A stretch of 64,000 bases of DNA from Rusavskia elegans (GCA_011316305.1 SAUG01000104.1:186001-250000); one strand, 5' to 3'; positions 34,754 to 47,169 are shown, counted from the stretch's first letter. Translations and numbers: made by a program. Notes: generated from the letters alone by a model not told the origin.

Positions 34754-35983
34754 TTACTCCGTCTGTTCCACTGGTGAATACTCTGGTAACTGCCATCCAC
34801 CCCTGTTTTCCGGTATGAATCTAGTTAGGAGATCTGGGAGTCGCAGGAAGACCAGCAACCCCGCGAAGAAATGAAGCAGTGTAATAGCGAAGCTTGTTTC
34901 TGGGAGGATCAACCGCAGCACCCATGGTTTGAAATTCTGGATCTCGTTGATGTATGGCCGTAGGGTCCGATCGTAGCTCGCAAATGCTTGAGGGAGATCG
35001 TGGCTGTTTCGATTGATTTCCGCCGCCAAGACATATGCACCGACTAAAGCGCTGGTCGTGCCCATTGCGGTGAATGGAGATGGGCAGTGGGCGGCGTCTG
35101 CGAGCAATACAACACGTCCTTTGGACCAAGTATCGGTGTGGATCTGGACGACTTCTTGGCAATAAAAGTTTTGTGTGGTTTGCATGCCTTGGATGAAACG
35201 GTTGGTTTGCCAGCCTGCGTCGTGGAATTTCTGAGACCAAAATTGTTTCTGTGTCTCTAGGGAGGCTCTGGGCATGCTACGCAATTCCTCTGAATCGTCT
35301 CTGAAGAGAAAGCTGGCCTGGCCTTCGGTGGGACTGTGGGTTCTAGACATGATCATACGGGAGCCGGGGATATGGTAGAGCTTGCAGAAGTGGTCATCGG
35401 TGGTGGTGCGAGGTATGTACCAGTATGCTACATAGGCGCCGAGGTGCCTGACAGGATCCGGGGCGTCCGACGGCTGGATAGCTGCTCTTATGCGGGAGCC
35501 TTGGCCGTCTGCTCCGACCAACATGTCATAGATGCCCGTCATGCCATCGGAAAATCGCACAGTGACGGAATGCTCGTCCTGTTCGAAGTGCTCAACAGTC
35601 TTCCCGAAAATGTACTCGACACTATCCTGGGTTGCATCATAAAGGATTCGCACGAGATCTCCGCGCATGATCTCGTACTCTGATGTCATGGTTTGAGGGC
35701 CCTTGCCAGAGGTGTTGGCCAGAATAGTTGCCTTGGATTTGCCTTGAGCATCAACCAAGGAAACCCCGGCTTCGACGACTCGCTTGCTCCGAACGGTGTC
35801 GATTAGTCCCATGCGCTTAATGAGTTCGATGCCTTGGTCCCGAATGTCGATTTGGGCTCCTGTGGCTCGCAGAGCTGGAAAGCGCTCGACGATGGTGACA
35901 TGGTGGCCAGCTCGGGCGAGCCAGAAGGCTAAGGATGGCCCAGCGCAGCCACCACCGCAGATGAGAATGTTCAGTGACTTCAT
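34754..35983 (-). CDS. FAD-dependent monooxygenase (PHBH/group A type)
   Basis: Single exon, 409 aa from the ATG at 35983; the frame extends 14 codons further to 36025, but MKSLNILICGGG is the natural N-terminus because the dinucleotide fold starts at once. Motifs in order: GGGCAGPSLAFWLARAGHHV with the acidic Glu of VER (FAD adenine binding), an RGDLVRIL block (group A Arg-binding region), GADGQGSRIR (the DG motif, FAD and NADPH), and LLADAAHCPSPF (the GD-like motif, here with Ala in place of Gly). A C-terminal hydrophobic stretch follows (SFAITLLHFFAGLLVFL). Family role: NAD(P)H-dependent hydroxylation of aromatic or polyketide-like substrates. No biosynthetic cluster genes adjoin it, so a free-standing catabolic or detoxifying role is equally possible. 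Confidence 0.9.
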   Translation of the reverse strand: MKSLNILICGGGCAGPSLAFWLARAGHHVTIVERFPALRATGAQIDIRDQGIELIKRMGLIDTVRSKRVVEAGVSLVDAQGKSKATILANTSGKGPQTMTSEYEIMRGDLVRILYDATQDSVEYIFGKTVEHFEQDEHSVTVRFSDGMTGIYDMLVGADGQGSRIRAAIQPSDAPDPVRHLGAYVAYWYIPRTTTDDHFCKLYHIPGSRMIMSRTHSPTEGQASFLFRDDSEELRSMPRASLETQKQFWSQKFHDAGWQTNRFIQGMQTTQNFYCQEVVQIHTDTWSKGRVVLLADAAHCPSPFTAMGTTSALVGAYVLAAEINRNSHDLPQAFASYDRTLRPYINEIQNFKPWVLRLILPETSFAITLLHFFAGLLVFLRLPDLLTRFIPENRGGWQLPEYSPVEQTE

Positions 35984-36689
35984 TTCGAGGTGAGTGCACC
36001 GTTGGAAGAGAAAGAGTCGGGGCACGCCAAGAAGCTCGAAGGATGAGAGTCGGGGCTTTTATCACCGCTCACCTGGGCGCGGACGACGGAGCTTGATTTG
36101 GCCGAGGGCGGAGAAAGCCTCGCTACTTCGGGCCGCGCGGGAAGTTGCTGAGTCATAAGCTGTGGTCGAATCGGACCAATGCTGTATCATAATTGGTTGG
36201 CAGAATAAGAGGATGGGCATGGAACCACGCTCTCGTTTTGTGGAGATGAAAAGGATGGTAAGTGGATGGGGCTATTGAGTTCCTAACTGCATCTCCTGTG
36301 GGGGCTGTGTGGAAGGGCGAACGGAGGGCGTTCAGGGGTAAGGGTTAGGGCGATGAGATTTACTGGAGATTTTATGCGAGTTCTGGGATTGGGGGATTGG
36401 AGATTTGGGGGTTTTTTTTGAACAAGTTGAGTATATACAATGAAGAGGCGCTTGGATGGCTGGATGGTTTGGGGAGAATTGAGGTTTGGGATTTGGTAGA
36501 GTAAAGTATATGCATCGAAGAGAGGCTTGACCTGGACGGAATTGAAGCTCAGGAGAAACTACTGCGTCGCCAGAAAATCTGAAAGAAGCAGGTGGAAATC
36601 ATCAACAATAATAGCAAACGACTCCAAGTCGTCAAGCAAACCGTGAATGGCAACTTTCGATACTGTGCAAGGGTGAATCGTTTCGGCTT
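35984..36689. other. Intergenic, monooxygenase promoter region
   Basis: Holds the upstream region of the monooxygenase and the 3' flank of the large secreted-protein gene. A single telomere-like run (aagggttaggg) at about 36340 is isolated. G-rich repeats of ggattggggg type occur near 36385-36412. No gene seen. Confidence 0.45.
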
Positions 36690-38949
36690 TCAGGGGCATC
36701 CAATGGCCTTCTTGATGGCCGGCGAGACGTTGTCGCAGAATTTGGCGCCAGTAGCCGTGTAATTTGATCTGACGCACGAATATGGGTCCGGTCGGAAGAC
36801 TGCGTCTTTGCCCATCTATCGCATTATCAGTATGCTGAGTTGAAGTACTTGAAGGAGAAGCTCATATCGACTTACATCAGTAGCTACTGTCCCACCACCA
36901 GGAATATCCATCATGTCAGTCAGCACACACACGGGTATGTTGAACAGACCGGGCGTGCTGAGCGGCAGCGTTTTCCACTGGTCAATGGCTTCTTGGGAGC
37001 CTTTGTTCAGAATGGATGAGAAGTCAAGGTTGGTGAGGTTGAAGCCGAATCCATGTTCGCCGTATCCACTGACGGCCGAGTCGACGAAGGCGTGCGAGTC
37101 CCACGTGTATGATGCCCACACCCATTCCACTTCGGACGTCCACGCTTTGGATCCATCACCCTCGCTGCTCGGGCGCGTGACGACCGCCATACCTCCCTGG
37201 CCGGCGAGTTTTACATCACAGGTGGCGAAATATTTCCAGCTCGGGTCGTTGGCCCAATGGGTGGCGCATTCCTCCAGGGTGAAATCCATGATTTCCGTGC
37301 GGCCGTAGACACCGGAGTAGACGTATTTCTGATAGGGTAGGAAGACGATGAAGGCATCTGCATCGTTGAACACCCGGTTGATGTAGCTGGTGACGAGGAG
37401 ATTATCAAGCCAGTCTCTCGCTTCCTCGGTGATACCGGTGACGTTGTATGGGTTTCCGACCTCCAACCAGGCTCCACCAGCAATGGCCTCAGCAATGCCG
37501 CTGGGTTGCAGTTCGGTGTTGCTCCACATGTTGTTGACCAGCTCCTGGAGTCCTCGGGAATAGTCGACGACACTCTGCGAGTAGTTGCCGTCGATGGCGA
37601 GGTACGTGGCATCTGGTTTCTGTGCCTCGAATCCGTTCTTGAAGTTGGCTGCCGCCCCCAGGGCGCTCTGAACACCGACGATAGCGGCGACGAGGAGGCC
37701 GGTGGAAGCGCCTGCCGTGTAGGCATCGATGATGATAGCGATGAAGGTCAACAAACCTACGACCGACGATACGGCTGTAACGATTGCCTGCCACTCTTGC
37801 TCGGCCTGAGGTTGGAAGAATTTGACGACAATCTGGGTGATGTATGCGGACATGTCACCCTTGGCGGCTTCGATTGTCGAGTACAGCAGACTCAGCATTT
37901 GACTCATCCGGACGACGGCAGCAACGACGAGAAATCCAGCCACGGCGTCTGGCTTGTCTGACTCGCACTGTCCGGAAGCTGGATAATCGCAATCATAATT
38001 CTGCCCTGGATGGAGGTTGCAGATTAGTTTTTGAGCAACACTGCTCGTAAAGAGGGCACTCACCCGCATCAGGGTTGCAGATCCGTCCTTGGGCATCGAT
38101 GGTTGGCAGAAAGTCGTTGCTAGCTTTCGCATGCAGCTCCGAGAGGCTGTTAATGTTGTTGTCCTTCAGATACTTCAACAGGAAGTCCCCGGTGGAGTAG
38201 GCTTTCCATTGATCTGCAGTAGGATCAAAGTCCCGTGTTGAGCAATTCTGGAAGACCGGCAAGGCGCAAGGTGGTGTCGATGTGATTGAAAGATCATAGG
38301 TGCCTTCACTGGGGGTTCCACCGGAGGCATCTCCGAACATTCCGACTGACGGTTGCATGTTGGCTGTCACATTCATGGACCAGCTGCCATCGGGGTTCTT
38401 GAAGATATCTCCATCCCCTTCCTTGTTGCCTGTGATGCCGGTGCAGGAACTGCCTTGGCAAGGGACACGGAAGTTGGCGAGTTGGACCCCGTCATTGGCG
38501 GTGATGTTCCAAATCGAACCCTCGACACCCCATCCGGTCTCGGTGTGGATTTGGACGATGCCGGTTGGGACAGACCAGGACGATGAGAATTGAAGTGCAG
38601 ACTCGGAGCAGAGCGAGGGTTGAGCGACCGAGACTCTAACGTTGGCGCCACGACCTGCGGCAGTTGATGAGGAGGGTTTATCAGTTGTAGTGGTTGCTGG
38701 ATCGGTAGTGGTTGTTGATGGAGGTGTTGTTGTCTTGGGCAACAAGGACGAAGGCAAGGTGGCGAGGGCTTCACTAAAAACACACAAGGCATCTGTGCAA
38801 GATGCCGCGGGATCTTGACGCTTAGGCAGGTTGTGGTTGATATCAGCAGCACGGCGATATGAAAAGCGAACTGGATCAGCTGCGGCAAACGATGGAGCCG
38901 CAACGAGAAGCAGCAGACTTCGAGATAAAGAAGATCTAACATACATCAT
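36690..38949 (-). CDS. Large secreted protein, DUF7872-like
   Basis: Three exons on the minus strand: 38949-38064, 38005-36876 and 36815-36690 (2142 nt, 713 aa). Signal peptide MYVRSSLSRSLLLLVAAPSFAAA, then a KR site (LPKRQ), a Thr-rich linker (about 75-95), and an N-terminal beta-rich domain with Cys pairs (PCQGSSCTG). The second half has a conserved hydrophobic helical hairpin (IVTAVSSVVGLLTFIAIIIDAY and GLLVAAIVGVQSALG) and ends FNIPVCVLTDM, then FCDNVSPAIKKAIGCP from the short last exon. I recognise this as a fungal secreted family that I believe is catalogued as DUF7872; the label is from memory and the function is unknown. Two adjacent ATGs (38949 and 38946) could start it. Confidence 0.85.
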
Positions 38950-41470
38950 GGGCGTGCAAGCAGAAAGCGAGACTGCTGATGAGAAAAGGGGTGGCTTCAG
39001 AAGTGAGAAAGAGGATATGAGAAGCAGGGCATCTACCTGATTGATATACAGGATCCCAATACGAGTCAACCCTCGGGATTTGGATCGTGCGGCGGGCCAT
39101 GGTCATTGCAACAGCGAAATAGGACGTTGAAGTCGATGGTCGCCATCCGTTATCCGTGGCCTAGGTTTTCCATACGGGCCCGACGGCCAAGGATCAACAG
39201 TATCCAACATGGAAGCATGGATAGGTGGTGAGCCACTGAGCGGTCAGTTGACTTTGAAAGCGTGGGGCGGAGGATAGAGTCCAGGAGGAGGAGGAGGCAC
39301 AGAGGTTCATGTGTTGGTAACATGTTGTAAGGCAGCAGTACAACAAGGATGCCAAGCATGGCCAGCTCTGTGACCATTGCAGCCGTCTAGCCAGATGCAG
39401 GCTGAAGTCGGCGGCGGGGAGGCTCATCAATCCAGGTGGCCACGAGGATGGGCGAAGAGAGTTCGTTTTGCCGATAGACGACAATGGGTCGACTGCGCCG
39501 GGTTGGCCACGATGGCGAAACAGCGGAGGTTCATTGATTAGCAGCATGTTGGAAGATCAACAGCATCATTCGCATGGAGTATTGCTAGTTGTGTCACAAA
39601 AGTGATCGAGGCTCGATGCAGGGCCGGTGCTAGAGGAATAGTCAGCCACTAATATCACCGAATCCTCGTCCTACATGCCCGTGCCACGTTGTTCCCCAGA
39701 CGTTCCGTTTCATCTTCGGCACTAGTCATCACCTTCTCCTGACGACACGCCGGCTTCGACAATCCAGAGCATGATGATTGTTAATAGTACTATTGCAACA
39801 GAGAACTGTGTGTTCGATCAAAGACCGATTATTGCACCATCGAATCGTGAGTTGGGAGGACCAGAAGGCTTTAGGGTTAGGGCTTGACTCTGCCAAGACC
39901 AATGCCCGACGGCCTCTCCTCGGCTGCAAGTTTCTTGGCCGTGTCCTTCAGTAAGCGGTGTGCTGCTGTTGTACAAATGTAAGCCGATGGAGGAAGGAGG
40001 CATGTGAGGTTGAGGCCTGATAATTCGTGATGATCGATCGATGATGATCAGAAATCTATGGGAAAGCGAATTTCCCATATGTGGGCACCAAGGATTAAGG
40101 CACTAAGCCCAATCTGGCCACGTCAAGTGACGGATCCCCGGCATTACATGCATCTCTGCCTGCACATGCAGGCTTATAACAAACAAAGCTTTGAAGCACT
40201 CTGGTTTCTCAACCTCTAGGATCCGAAGCAAAAGGAAAGTCGCATTCCTATACTTTTATTGCAATTTGCGACTGACCTCGACGGCACGGGATTCTCATAC
40301 ACTCGGATGCAAGAGCCAATCTGCCATCCTTGTGTCATGAACTACCCTTCTGATCGAGACGGAAGCAAAGCAAGACTTCAATTAGCTGTAGCTGTTTTCA
40401 CCACGTGTCTCACCTGTCAGATGTTTTAGTACTACGGTTGAATACCTAGCGCTCAGAACTACTTACCCTCGAGGGATCCCTATGCAAGGCTGCCAACAAG
40501 GTATTCCAAGCGCTTCGACTCGAGCTTCGGATCCTCCGCCGCTACGACATCTCTCTTATATTCCCCGGACTGCTGTATCTCACACCCTACCTGGCTAGAG
40601 CAGTGGTTCGTATACGGTGCCTTGTTAGGCCACCTGATAAAGACACCGATGCTGTTTCTGGCTCCGGGGCATCTTTCCACGATGACACAATCAGATACCA
40701 CGTCCCGGCGATGGTCCTCGCATCACCTGTCAAGACTCCGGAACCACAAGAGAGGCCCGGAACTCTGGTAGAAAGCAAGTTCTCCGAGGGGTTGGTCGTG
40801 GATTTCCATTGACTCAATCGGGGTCTCTTGACGGGTTGGTGGCTCTGGTACGTCGACAGCCTGCACTTATATAGCCAATCGTATACATTGGATGACCTTC
40901 AATATGAGACCAGCAGACATCATACAAAGGAACTACTCCGTCACTTGGCGTCATTTGGTAAGTGGTCACTAGGTAAGCGGACTTATACAAGGTCACGGAC
41001 TTCCGCGTATCATTGGGCGGTCAGTCTGGACCAGTCCGTAGCTGCAGCCTACCGGGTCCCATGACTGCCTTTGCACGTCCAGACTCGCCCTGGACTCGCC
41101 AAGGTAGTCTCGCTGCTGTGGTGTAACTCCCTCGAAACGCTATGTAAATCCGCTCAAACCCTGGCACGGCTGGAACAGATGATACCACAATGGAATGCTA
41201 CCACATGCTGCAGTCAGCCCTGCTCCAAGAAGGAATGGTGAAAAAGTTTTGTGAACTTTTCCGCTGGCACCTCACGCATCGAAATAATCTATCAACTCGC
41301 CTTTTGATTGGCATAGGATCACTTCAGAGCTACAACTACCTGATTGGTATAAGAGACCGTGTTACTTCGGATCTGTCATTCAACACCCTGCCAATACTCG
41401 GGCCGAGAAACGAGCCAATCTTAGTCTCGGATCGAGATTGGCTGAGGAAACTCGTAAGGTCGCTCCTTTA
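38950..41470. other. Gene-poor flank of the AT-rich block
   Basis: About 2.5 kb of normal base composition with only short frames. A two-unit telomere-like TTAGGGTTAGGG at about 39873 is isolated. I see no gene, no long repeat and no sign of RIP until about 41470, where composition changes sharply. Confidence 0.5.
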
Positions 41471-41667
41471 GCTAATTACGATCCTCGATTACTCGGATTT
41501 AATGAAGATTTCGTTAAATTTCGAAGTAGAGATTCAATATCGCTTGAGTTTTTATTTCAAAATTAATAATAACATTTTTATAAATTTTTACGTAATTGTT
41601 TTTAATTCTAGATATATTGAATTTTAAATTCATTAGTTTCGTTTTTGTTTAACTAAAATATCTACAC

Positions 41668-41800
41668 CTCGGAACTGGTTGGATCGGATCGGATTGGAAT
41701 ATTTTCGGATTAGATCATAAACGGATTAGAATATAAACGAGATTTCGCGGGTTTATCTCGTTTAAAAGACGGATGAATTAGTTATCGCGTTATTATAAAC
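41668..41800 (+). repeat. Left arm of long inverted repeat
   Basis: Contains ggatcggatcggatt, cggattagaatataaacg and tcgtttaaaagacggatg. The reverse complement of 45150-45262 carries the same words in the same order, diverged mainly by transitions. Confidence 0.75.
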
Positions 41801-43218
41801 GCTAGATTACTTTGTATAGACTTTTCTAATATTTTAATATATCAAAAAATATAAAATTATTAATAAATTAATTTAATAATATATATATATATTTTCATTA
41901 ATAAATAATATTTTGAAAAATTTAAAAATTATAATTTAATTAAATGATATTTATTTATAGAAGGGAGAAACAACTGTAAAATATAAAATATAACGTTATT
42001 TAACAATTAATTAAAGTTTCAAATAATTTTTAATAGAATTTTTTTGAAAAATTAAAAATATAAAGATTTTATATCAACGTTAAATACGATAACTAATAGT
42101 AGATCTATTATATAAATATACCTTTTTATTATTGAATATATTGTTAGTAGAATATCTTTCTAATATATATAGTAGATATCGTATCTATTAACAACTTTCA
42201 TCTATTAATCGTCGGATAGACTGCGATTTAAATCGTAATATTCTTTCGTTAAATAATTGTTAATCAATTGATAACTAGATACTATTTAATAGATATAAAA
42301 TAGGAATGTTCGAAAACTTTCGAATTTTTTTATAAAAATTAATTCAAGTTTTTCTAGATACGCTAGATCTTTATTGAATCTTTTTCGAAATCTTTTTAAT
42401 TTATTATCGTTAAAAGAAACGTTAATTCGATTTATAAAACGCTATCGTAGCTAATTATAATACTATACGTTATTCGAAATCGATAGATAAATACGAAATT
42501 TTAATTTCATTTAAAATTTTATCATTTCGTATTCGTTTAGCTTTATAGTATTCGTATTACTATTGATTGTTTCAAATATATTACACGTATCAATCGCGGC
42601 TAATCAACTGTTAAACGGCGGTTAAACAGCGACGAAAACAACGTTTAACGCGATTAATATTATTTTATATATTTCTTTAACATTCGATTTACTGTCGGTC
42701 CCGTATACAGTTTATTGTTAGTACGTTAACGTTAAATAAACGATATAAAAACTAGTATTCTAATCTGATTAATTTGAATTAAAAAACTATATAACTATTA
42801 GTTCGAATCTATTTCGTAGTACGATTATAGTATAGATTTCTATAGATTATATATAATATAACGTAATGGAAATCTCGTATATATAAATATTTTATGGTCT
42901 TTTTTTTCTATTTTCTTTTACTAATATCTACTATCGTATCTATTATAGATATTTTCTATAATAATCTAGACTGTAGATTAATATATATAGTATTTCTTCC
43001 AATAAATCATAACTTTAACTATGTTTTTTTAATTAAAAGATATAGAATTCGAAACCGTTAAATTCGAATTATTCGATAATGTTAATCGAATCCTCGCTAG
43101 TCTGTTTATTATAATTAATTTAAATTTTCAATATCTATTAGTTTTAATTATAACGTTAAAGGTTTATATTCCGAATTCGTCGGAACTATATAGTTTTAGT
43201 AACTATATTCATCACCAA

Positions 43219-43750
43219 AAGTGTCGACCCCGCTCAGAGTTAATTGAACAGATTTGAATTGATAAGCGAGTCTGATTCTATATCCTGCCTAGCGCGTTAT
43301 AAAAGCGTTTATAAGCAAATCTTCTGTTTATAAGCAAGATTTTAGCTTATAAGCGCCCTGAGCGCTCTAAGCGAGTTTTAAAATTTTTAAAAAAAATCTT
43401 TTAAAAATTCTAAGTCCCTCTATCTAATAGAGCTACTAGTATCCTATAAAATATCTATACTAGTAAACTTTTAGCGTAGATTTCAAAAATTCTATTTATA
43501 GAACGCTAGCGTTGCTAATTTTAAAACTAGAGACTTCTCGTTATCAAACGGGAACTAACGGGTACTAAACTTTAAAAAGTTTAATTTTAAAATTCTAAAT
43601 ATAGATAAAATAGATGTTTTTAGAATATATCTAATTTTTTCTGCTTACTAAACAAGATAATCCTGCTTAAACCGGTTTAAACCGGTTTAAACTCGCTCAA
43701 TCGACTCTGAGCGCTTTTTTCATTTTAAAATGCTATAAGCGGGTTGTACA
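43219..43750. mobile_element. MITE-like insertion nested in the AT block
   Basis: About 530 bp, visibly less AT-mutated than its surroundings. Ends are imperfect inverted repeats: left gtgtcgaccccgct, right (reverse complement) tgtacaacccgct. Internal features include gcgctcagag/gactctgagcgc on opposite strands near each end and a tandem accggtttaaaccggtttaaa palindrome at 43671-43692. The ends recall Tc1/mariner or pogo-type fungal elements. No coding capacity. Confidence 0.5.
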
Positions 43751-44610
43751 TTTGCTGATATTCAATTTCTAGCAAAGGATTTTATTATACTAGAATCAAA
43801 ATTAGTAGTAATTAAATATTTTAATAGATTAGTAAATCGTCTGGATTCGGATACGACTATAGACGAAGATAAAATAATCAAGATAAAAGACAATATTATC
43901 GTCTAGTAGATAGATCAAAAAACGATATTAGTAGTTTATAATTATACGTATTTCTAAATAGTATACAAAAATTGTAAAAAGAAATAATTGTTATATAGAA
44001 AATATAATAGAACAAAAACGATCGACTGCGTTGTAAACTTTTTTTAACTACTTTTTTTAATTATTAATACTTTGAACTATATAAATAATAACAATCATTA
44101 ACGTATAAAGACTAAAGTAATCATATCTAAATATATAATAATTCAATTAATAATCTCGAACAGAGATTTTATAAAAAGAACGCGATTAATCGATTTTTAT
44201 ATACGATTAATCATTCGAATTTTGATTTTAGTCTTTTACGAATCTAACGCTAGAGGCGCTAATTCGATCAGATTACGTAATTATTTGATACTTAAATATT
44301 TTACCGAAAATTCGAATTTAGAATTCCCGAAAGAGCTAGATTTGGACTAAAATCCAAAGGGAAATCGTAATCTATTTAATCTTTTTAGATTTAATTCTAA
44401 ATCGATCGATTTATACGAATACGAAACGATCTACTAAATAATCCCTCTATAGAATTTTTATATTTATTTAATTAATTTGTTTTGATTTTGGTATCCGATG
44501 AACCAGTAATTCGATAAGCAAATCAAACGTTGATATACCAGCAATAATTCTTATATAAATTCTATATAAAAATCGATTTAGTCGATAGAAAAAATTCAAG
44601 TATTGAGTTT

Positions 44611-44724
44611 AGCCTTCGAGGGATTCGAATATTCGACCCGCCGGATTATCTCCGTTAACTCCGAAGAGCGCTGGATTCGTTGGGTCTCCAGATCACGCAG
44701 CGTTACCACTGCGCCATCCAAGCC
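44611..44724 (-). tRNA. tRNA-like sequence, probably degenerate
   Basis: On the minus strand an A-box-like TGGCGCAGTGGTAACGC starts 7-8 nt after GGCTTGG, and a B-box-like TTCGAATCC lies about 80 nt later. Ends can pair over about 5 of 7 positions (GGCTTGG with AAGGCT side). A CTGGA/TCCAG stem with an 11-nt loop sits where the anticodon arm should be, and a CTCTTCGGAG hairpin looks like a long variable arm. The T-stem is short, so no standard cloverleaf or anticodon can be assigned. It is a GC-normal island in the RIP-mutated block. It could be a pseudogene or a tRNA-derived SINE head. Confidence 0.4.
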
Positions 44725-45149
44725 GGAACGCGATTAATATAGATTTGTTTTTTTATTTATTTTCGGATTTATTACTATTAAAGTATTATAAATATCTAAA
44801 CTATAAAAAAGAATATACTATTATTTAATTAATATTGATTTTGACTGATCTAAATGACGTAGTACGAAGAACTACTACGATAAAGTTTTTTTATTTCTTC
44901 GGAACGGAATATAGAAGTTTCCGATCCGAATTCGATTCGAACGAGTTCGGGTCGGATTCGGATCGGTTTTATAGATATCGATCCGATCTAAATCGAAACA
45001 GATTAGATTCGAATCGGGATTGAATAAATATTGTAGTTCCTAAAATTATTTTATATAACTATAATATAGGGACTGTATTAATCTACAGTTACCTTTAGTT
45101 TCATTATATATTAAACTATCAAAAATAAATATTTTAGTTAATTTAGCGC

Positions 45150-45262
45150 CTATATTAGTATAAAAACTAATCAATCCGTTTTTTAAACGAAATAAATCCG
45201 CGAGAGCCTATTTATATTCTAATTCGTTTATATTCTAATCCGATTCGATTCAATCCGTATAA
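45150..45262 (-). repeat. Right arm of long inverted repeat
   Basis: Inverted counterpart of 41668-41800. It ends about 10 bp before the left LTR of the retrotransposon. Confidence 0.75.
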
Positions 45263-45272
45263 CGTCCCTATA

Positions 45273-45667
45273 CGTCAAAGGGCGTTACGCTCGAGTCTAG
45301 CTACAGCCGTAGGCGTAGTCCGAGCTACTAAATAGTAAAGGAGTCCTAGTATAGATTATTATAACTAATCCCGCGCAGCCGCGAAGGTATAGTTATAATA
45401 TTATAAGGTATCTTCGTTACGGAAATAATTAAAAAAAAATAGTAGAAATATATTTAATAATTATATTAACGACTAACGAGAAAAGCTATCTAATAGGAAT
45501 AAAAAGCGATATATATAATAAAAGTAGCCGATAGTACCGATAGGTAGCCGTCCGCTAAAAGCCCTTTTATAAAGGTCGGCTATAGCGGCTATAGGTAGCT
45601 ATAGATAATTAGACTCGTTTACCTAGCTAATCTTCTAGTATATTTCTATAGAATCGTAGATATAATA
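45273..45667 (-). repeat. LTR (3' LTR in element orientation)
   Basis: Aligns along its whole length with 47949-48343: shared words include ggcgttacgctcga/gggtattacgctcga, ataactaatcccgcg, gatagtaccgataggtagc and acctagctaatcttctag. Differences are mainly C/T and G/A. Confidence 0.85.
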
Positions 45668-47169
45668 TAATTTCCCTTATATCGCTTCCTGCCTAACTTT
45701 TCTATATACGGGATTTTTAAAGTCTATTTTTTTTTTTCCTTTTTTTTTTTTTTTTAATATTTTTATTATACGTTTTCGAAAAGATAATCGTTTAAAGTCT
45801 TTTTATAAAATTTAGTCGAAAGGTATCGTTTTACCTTTTCTCTATAATTTCTACGTTTATAATCCTTTAAAAGAATATAAGGTTAAAGTAGATAGTAATA
45901 TTTATAGCGAGTATACTCGGGCCTAGAAATCTTATAATCTCTTAATTTCTAATACTATCTATATTATCTATTTCTATTCTTTTACTCTTTCCGATTACTT
46001 ATATTAGTAGAGAAACGTTTTAAAAATAAAAAGAATAAGCTCCGGTCTCATATTAGAAATATTCTAGATAAATATACCAAGATACGATATCGTATTAAAT
46101 CTTTTTTAGATTCTAAAAAGGAAATTCGTAATTAGTATCTTATTTAGAAATCGGATTTCTGCCGACTTTTTAGAAAGTAAAAACGTTTTATTACTTATTA
46201 TCGCGTTTTAGATAAGCGTAAAAGTAATCTTATTATTTAAAAGTAACGCGTACTGTTTTATTTTAATAAACTGGATAATCCTATTACGTTTTACTCTTCC
46301 GTTAGTTTTACGCTAGTCGCGTAAAAGGCGTCTATTAAATCTATTCCTTGTTTCGATTCGGTTAATTTAGACTAATTTCTAAAAGAGTTCGATTTTTCTC
46401 GGCCTCTGGATTCTATAAACGTATAAAAGAATATCTATTTAAAGATTTCTTTATATTACTAATTATATTCTAAATTATATATTTAAATTATAAGTTACGT
46501 TTTAATTTTCCGATACTTCTATTAATTCCTTTTTTTTAGCGACTATCTCGTTCTATAATAATACAGCTAGAGACTATTTATCCTTTAGTTATACGATTAG
46601 TATAGGGTCTGGAATTCTTTCTTCTAGATATTTTTCCGGTTCGGGCGTAGGGTCGTATTCGACCCTTTCTATTTACTTAATAATATTTTTAAAGATTTTT
46701 TTAATATCTTCTATTTATAGTTTTTAGATTATCTCCTGGATCTTATCGTATTTTAGCGCTAATTATAAAAGTAGATAGTAGTATTCCTTCCAGATATTTA
46801 TTTCCCAAACCTCGTCCTCTTTTTTAAAGAGGTTGTCGATCTCCTTGATTTATTCGTAATTCGTACTCGATATAATATCCAATTCTCTGTACAGGAGATT
46901 TTTTTTCATTTACCAGAGCTATTATTTTATAATCTCCAATTTCAACCTTAAACGCTGCTATAAGAGATTTCTCGATTTTATACAATTTAAACTCTATTAT
47001 TAGCTTCTTTTTTACTCTTTTTAGTTTTATAAAATACTATTCTAATCTTTCCTTATCCGATAGATAGATAAGGTAATTATCTTTATAGTAAACTATCTAA
47101 CTTTTAGTTATATAATCTCTAGCCTTTTTTTTAGATAATCTTTCTATTATTTTAAACTAGTATTCGGTT

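Larger units (their letters stand above)
41668..45262. mobile_element. Degenerate DNA transposon-like unit bounded by inverted repeats
   Basis: Two inverted arms of about 120 bp enclose about 3.4 kb. The subterminal arrays of ggatcgg and attagaatataaacg-type words resemble the subterminal repeats of hAT-type elements, and the right end begins tagggacgttatacgg read inward, but I cannot see a transposase because the interior is full of RIP stops. Superfamily assignment is therefore a guess; the inverted arrangement is observed. Confidence 0.5.

Noticed and set aside
36690..36815. Stop of the large secreted protein placed in exon 2
   Set aside because: Reading through the GTAAGT at 36875 gives a non-conserved hydrophobic tail; splicing to 36815 gives the Cys-rich end FCDNVSPAIKKAIGCP expected of a secreted protein.
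39868..39885. Telomere-like TTAGGGTTAGGG
   Set aside because: Only two units, with single units near 36340 and 58668; too short and scattered to suggest a telomere or fusion point.
42900..46540. Poly-T and poly-A tracts as possible terminators or poly(A) tails of LINEs
   Set aside because: Homopolymers are common throughout the AT block by composition; no associated reverse-transcriptase relic was seen.
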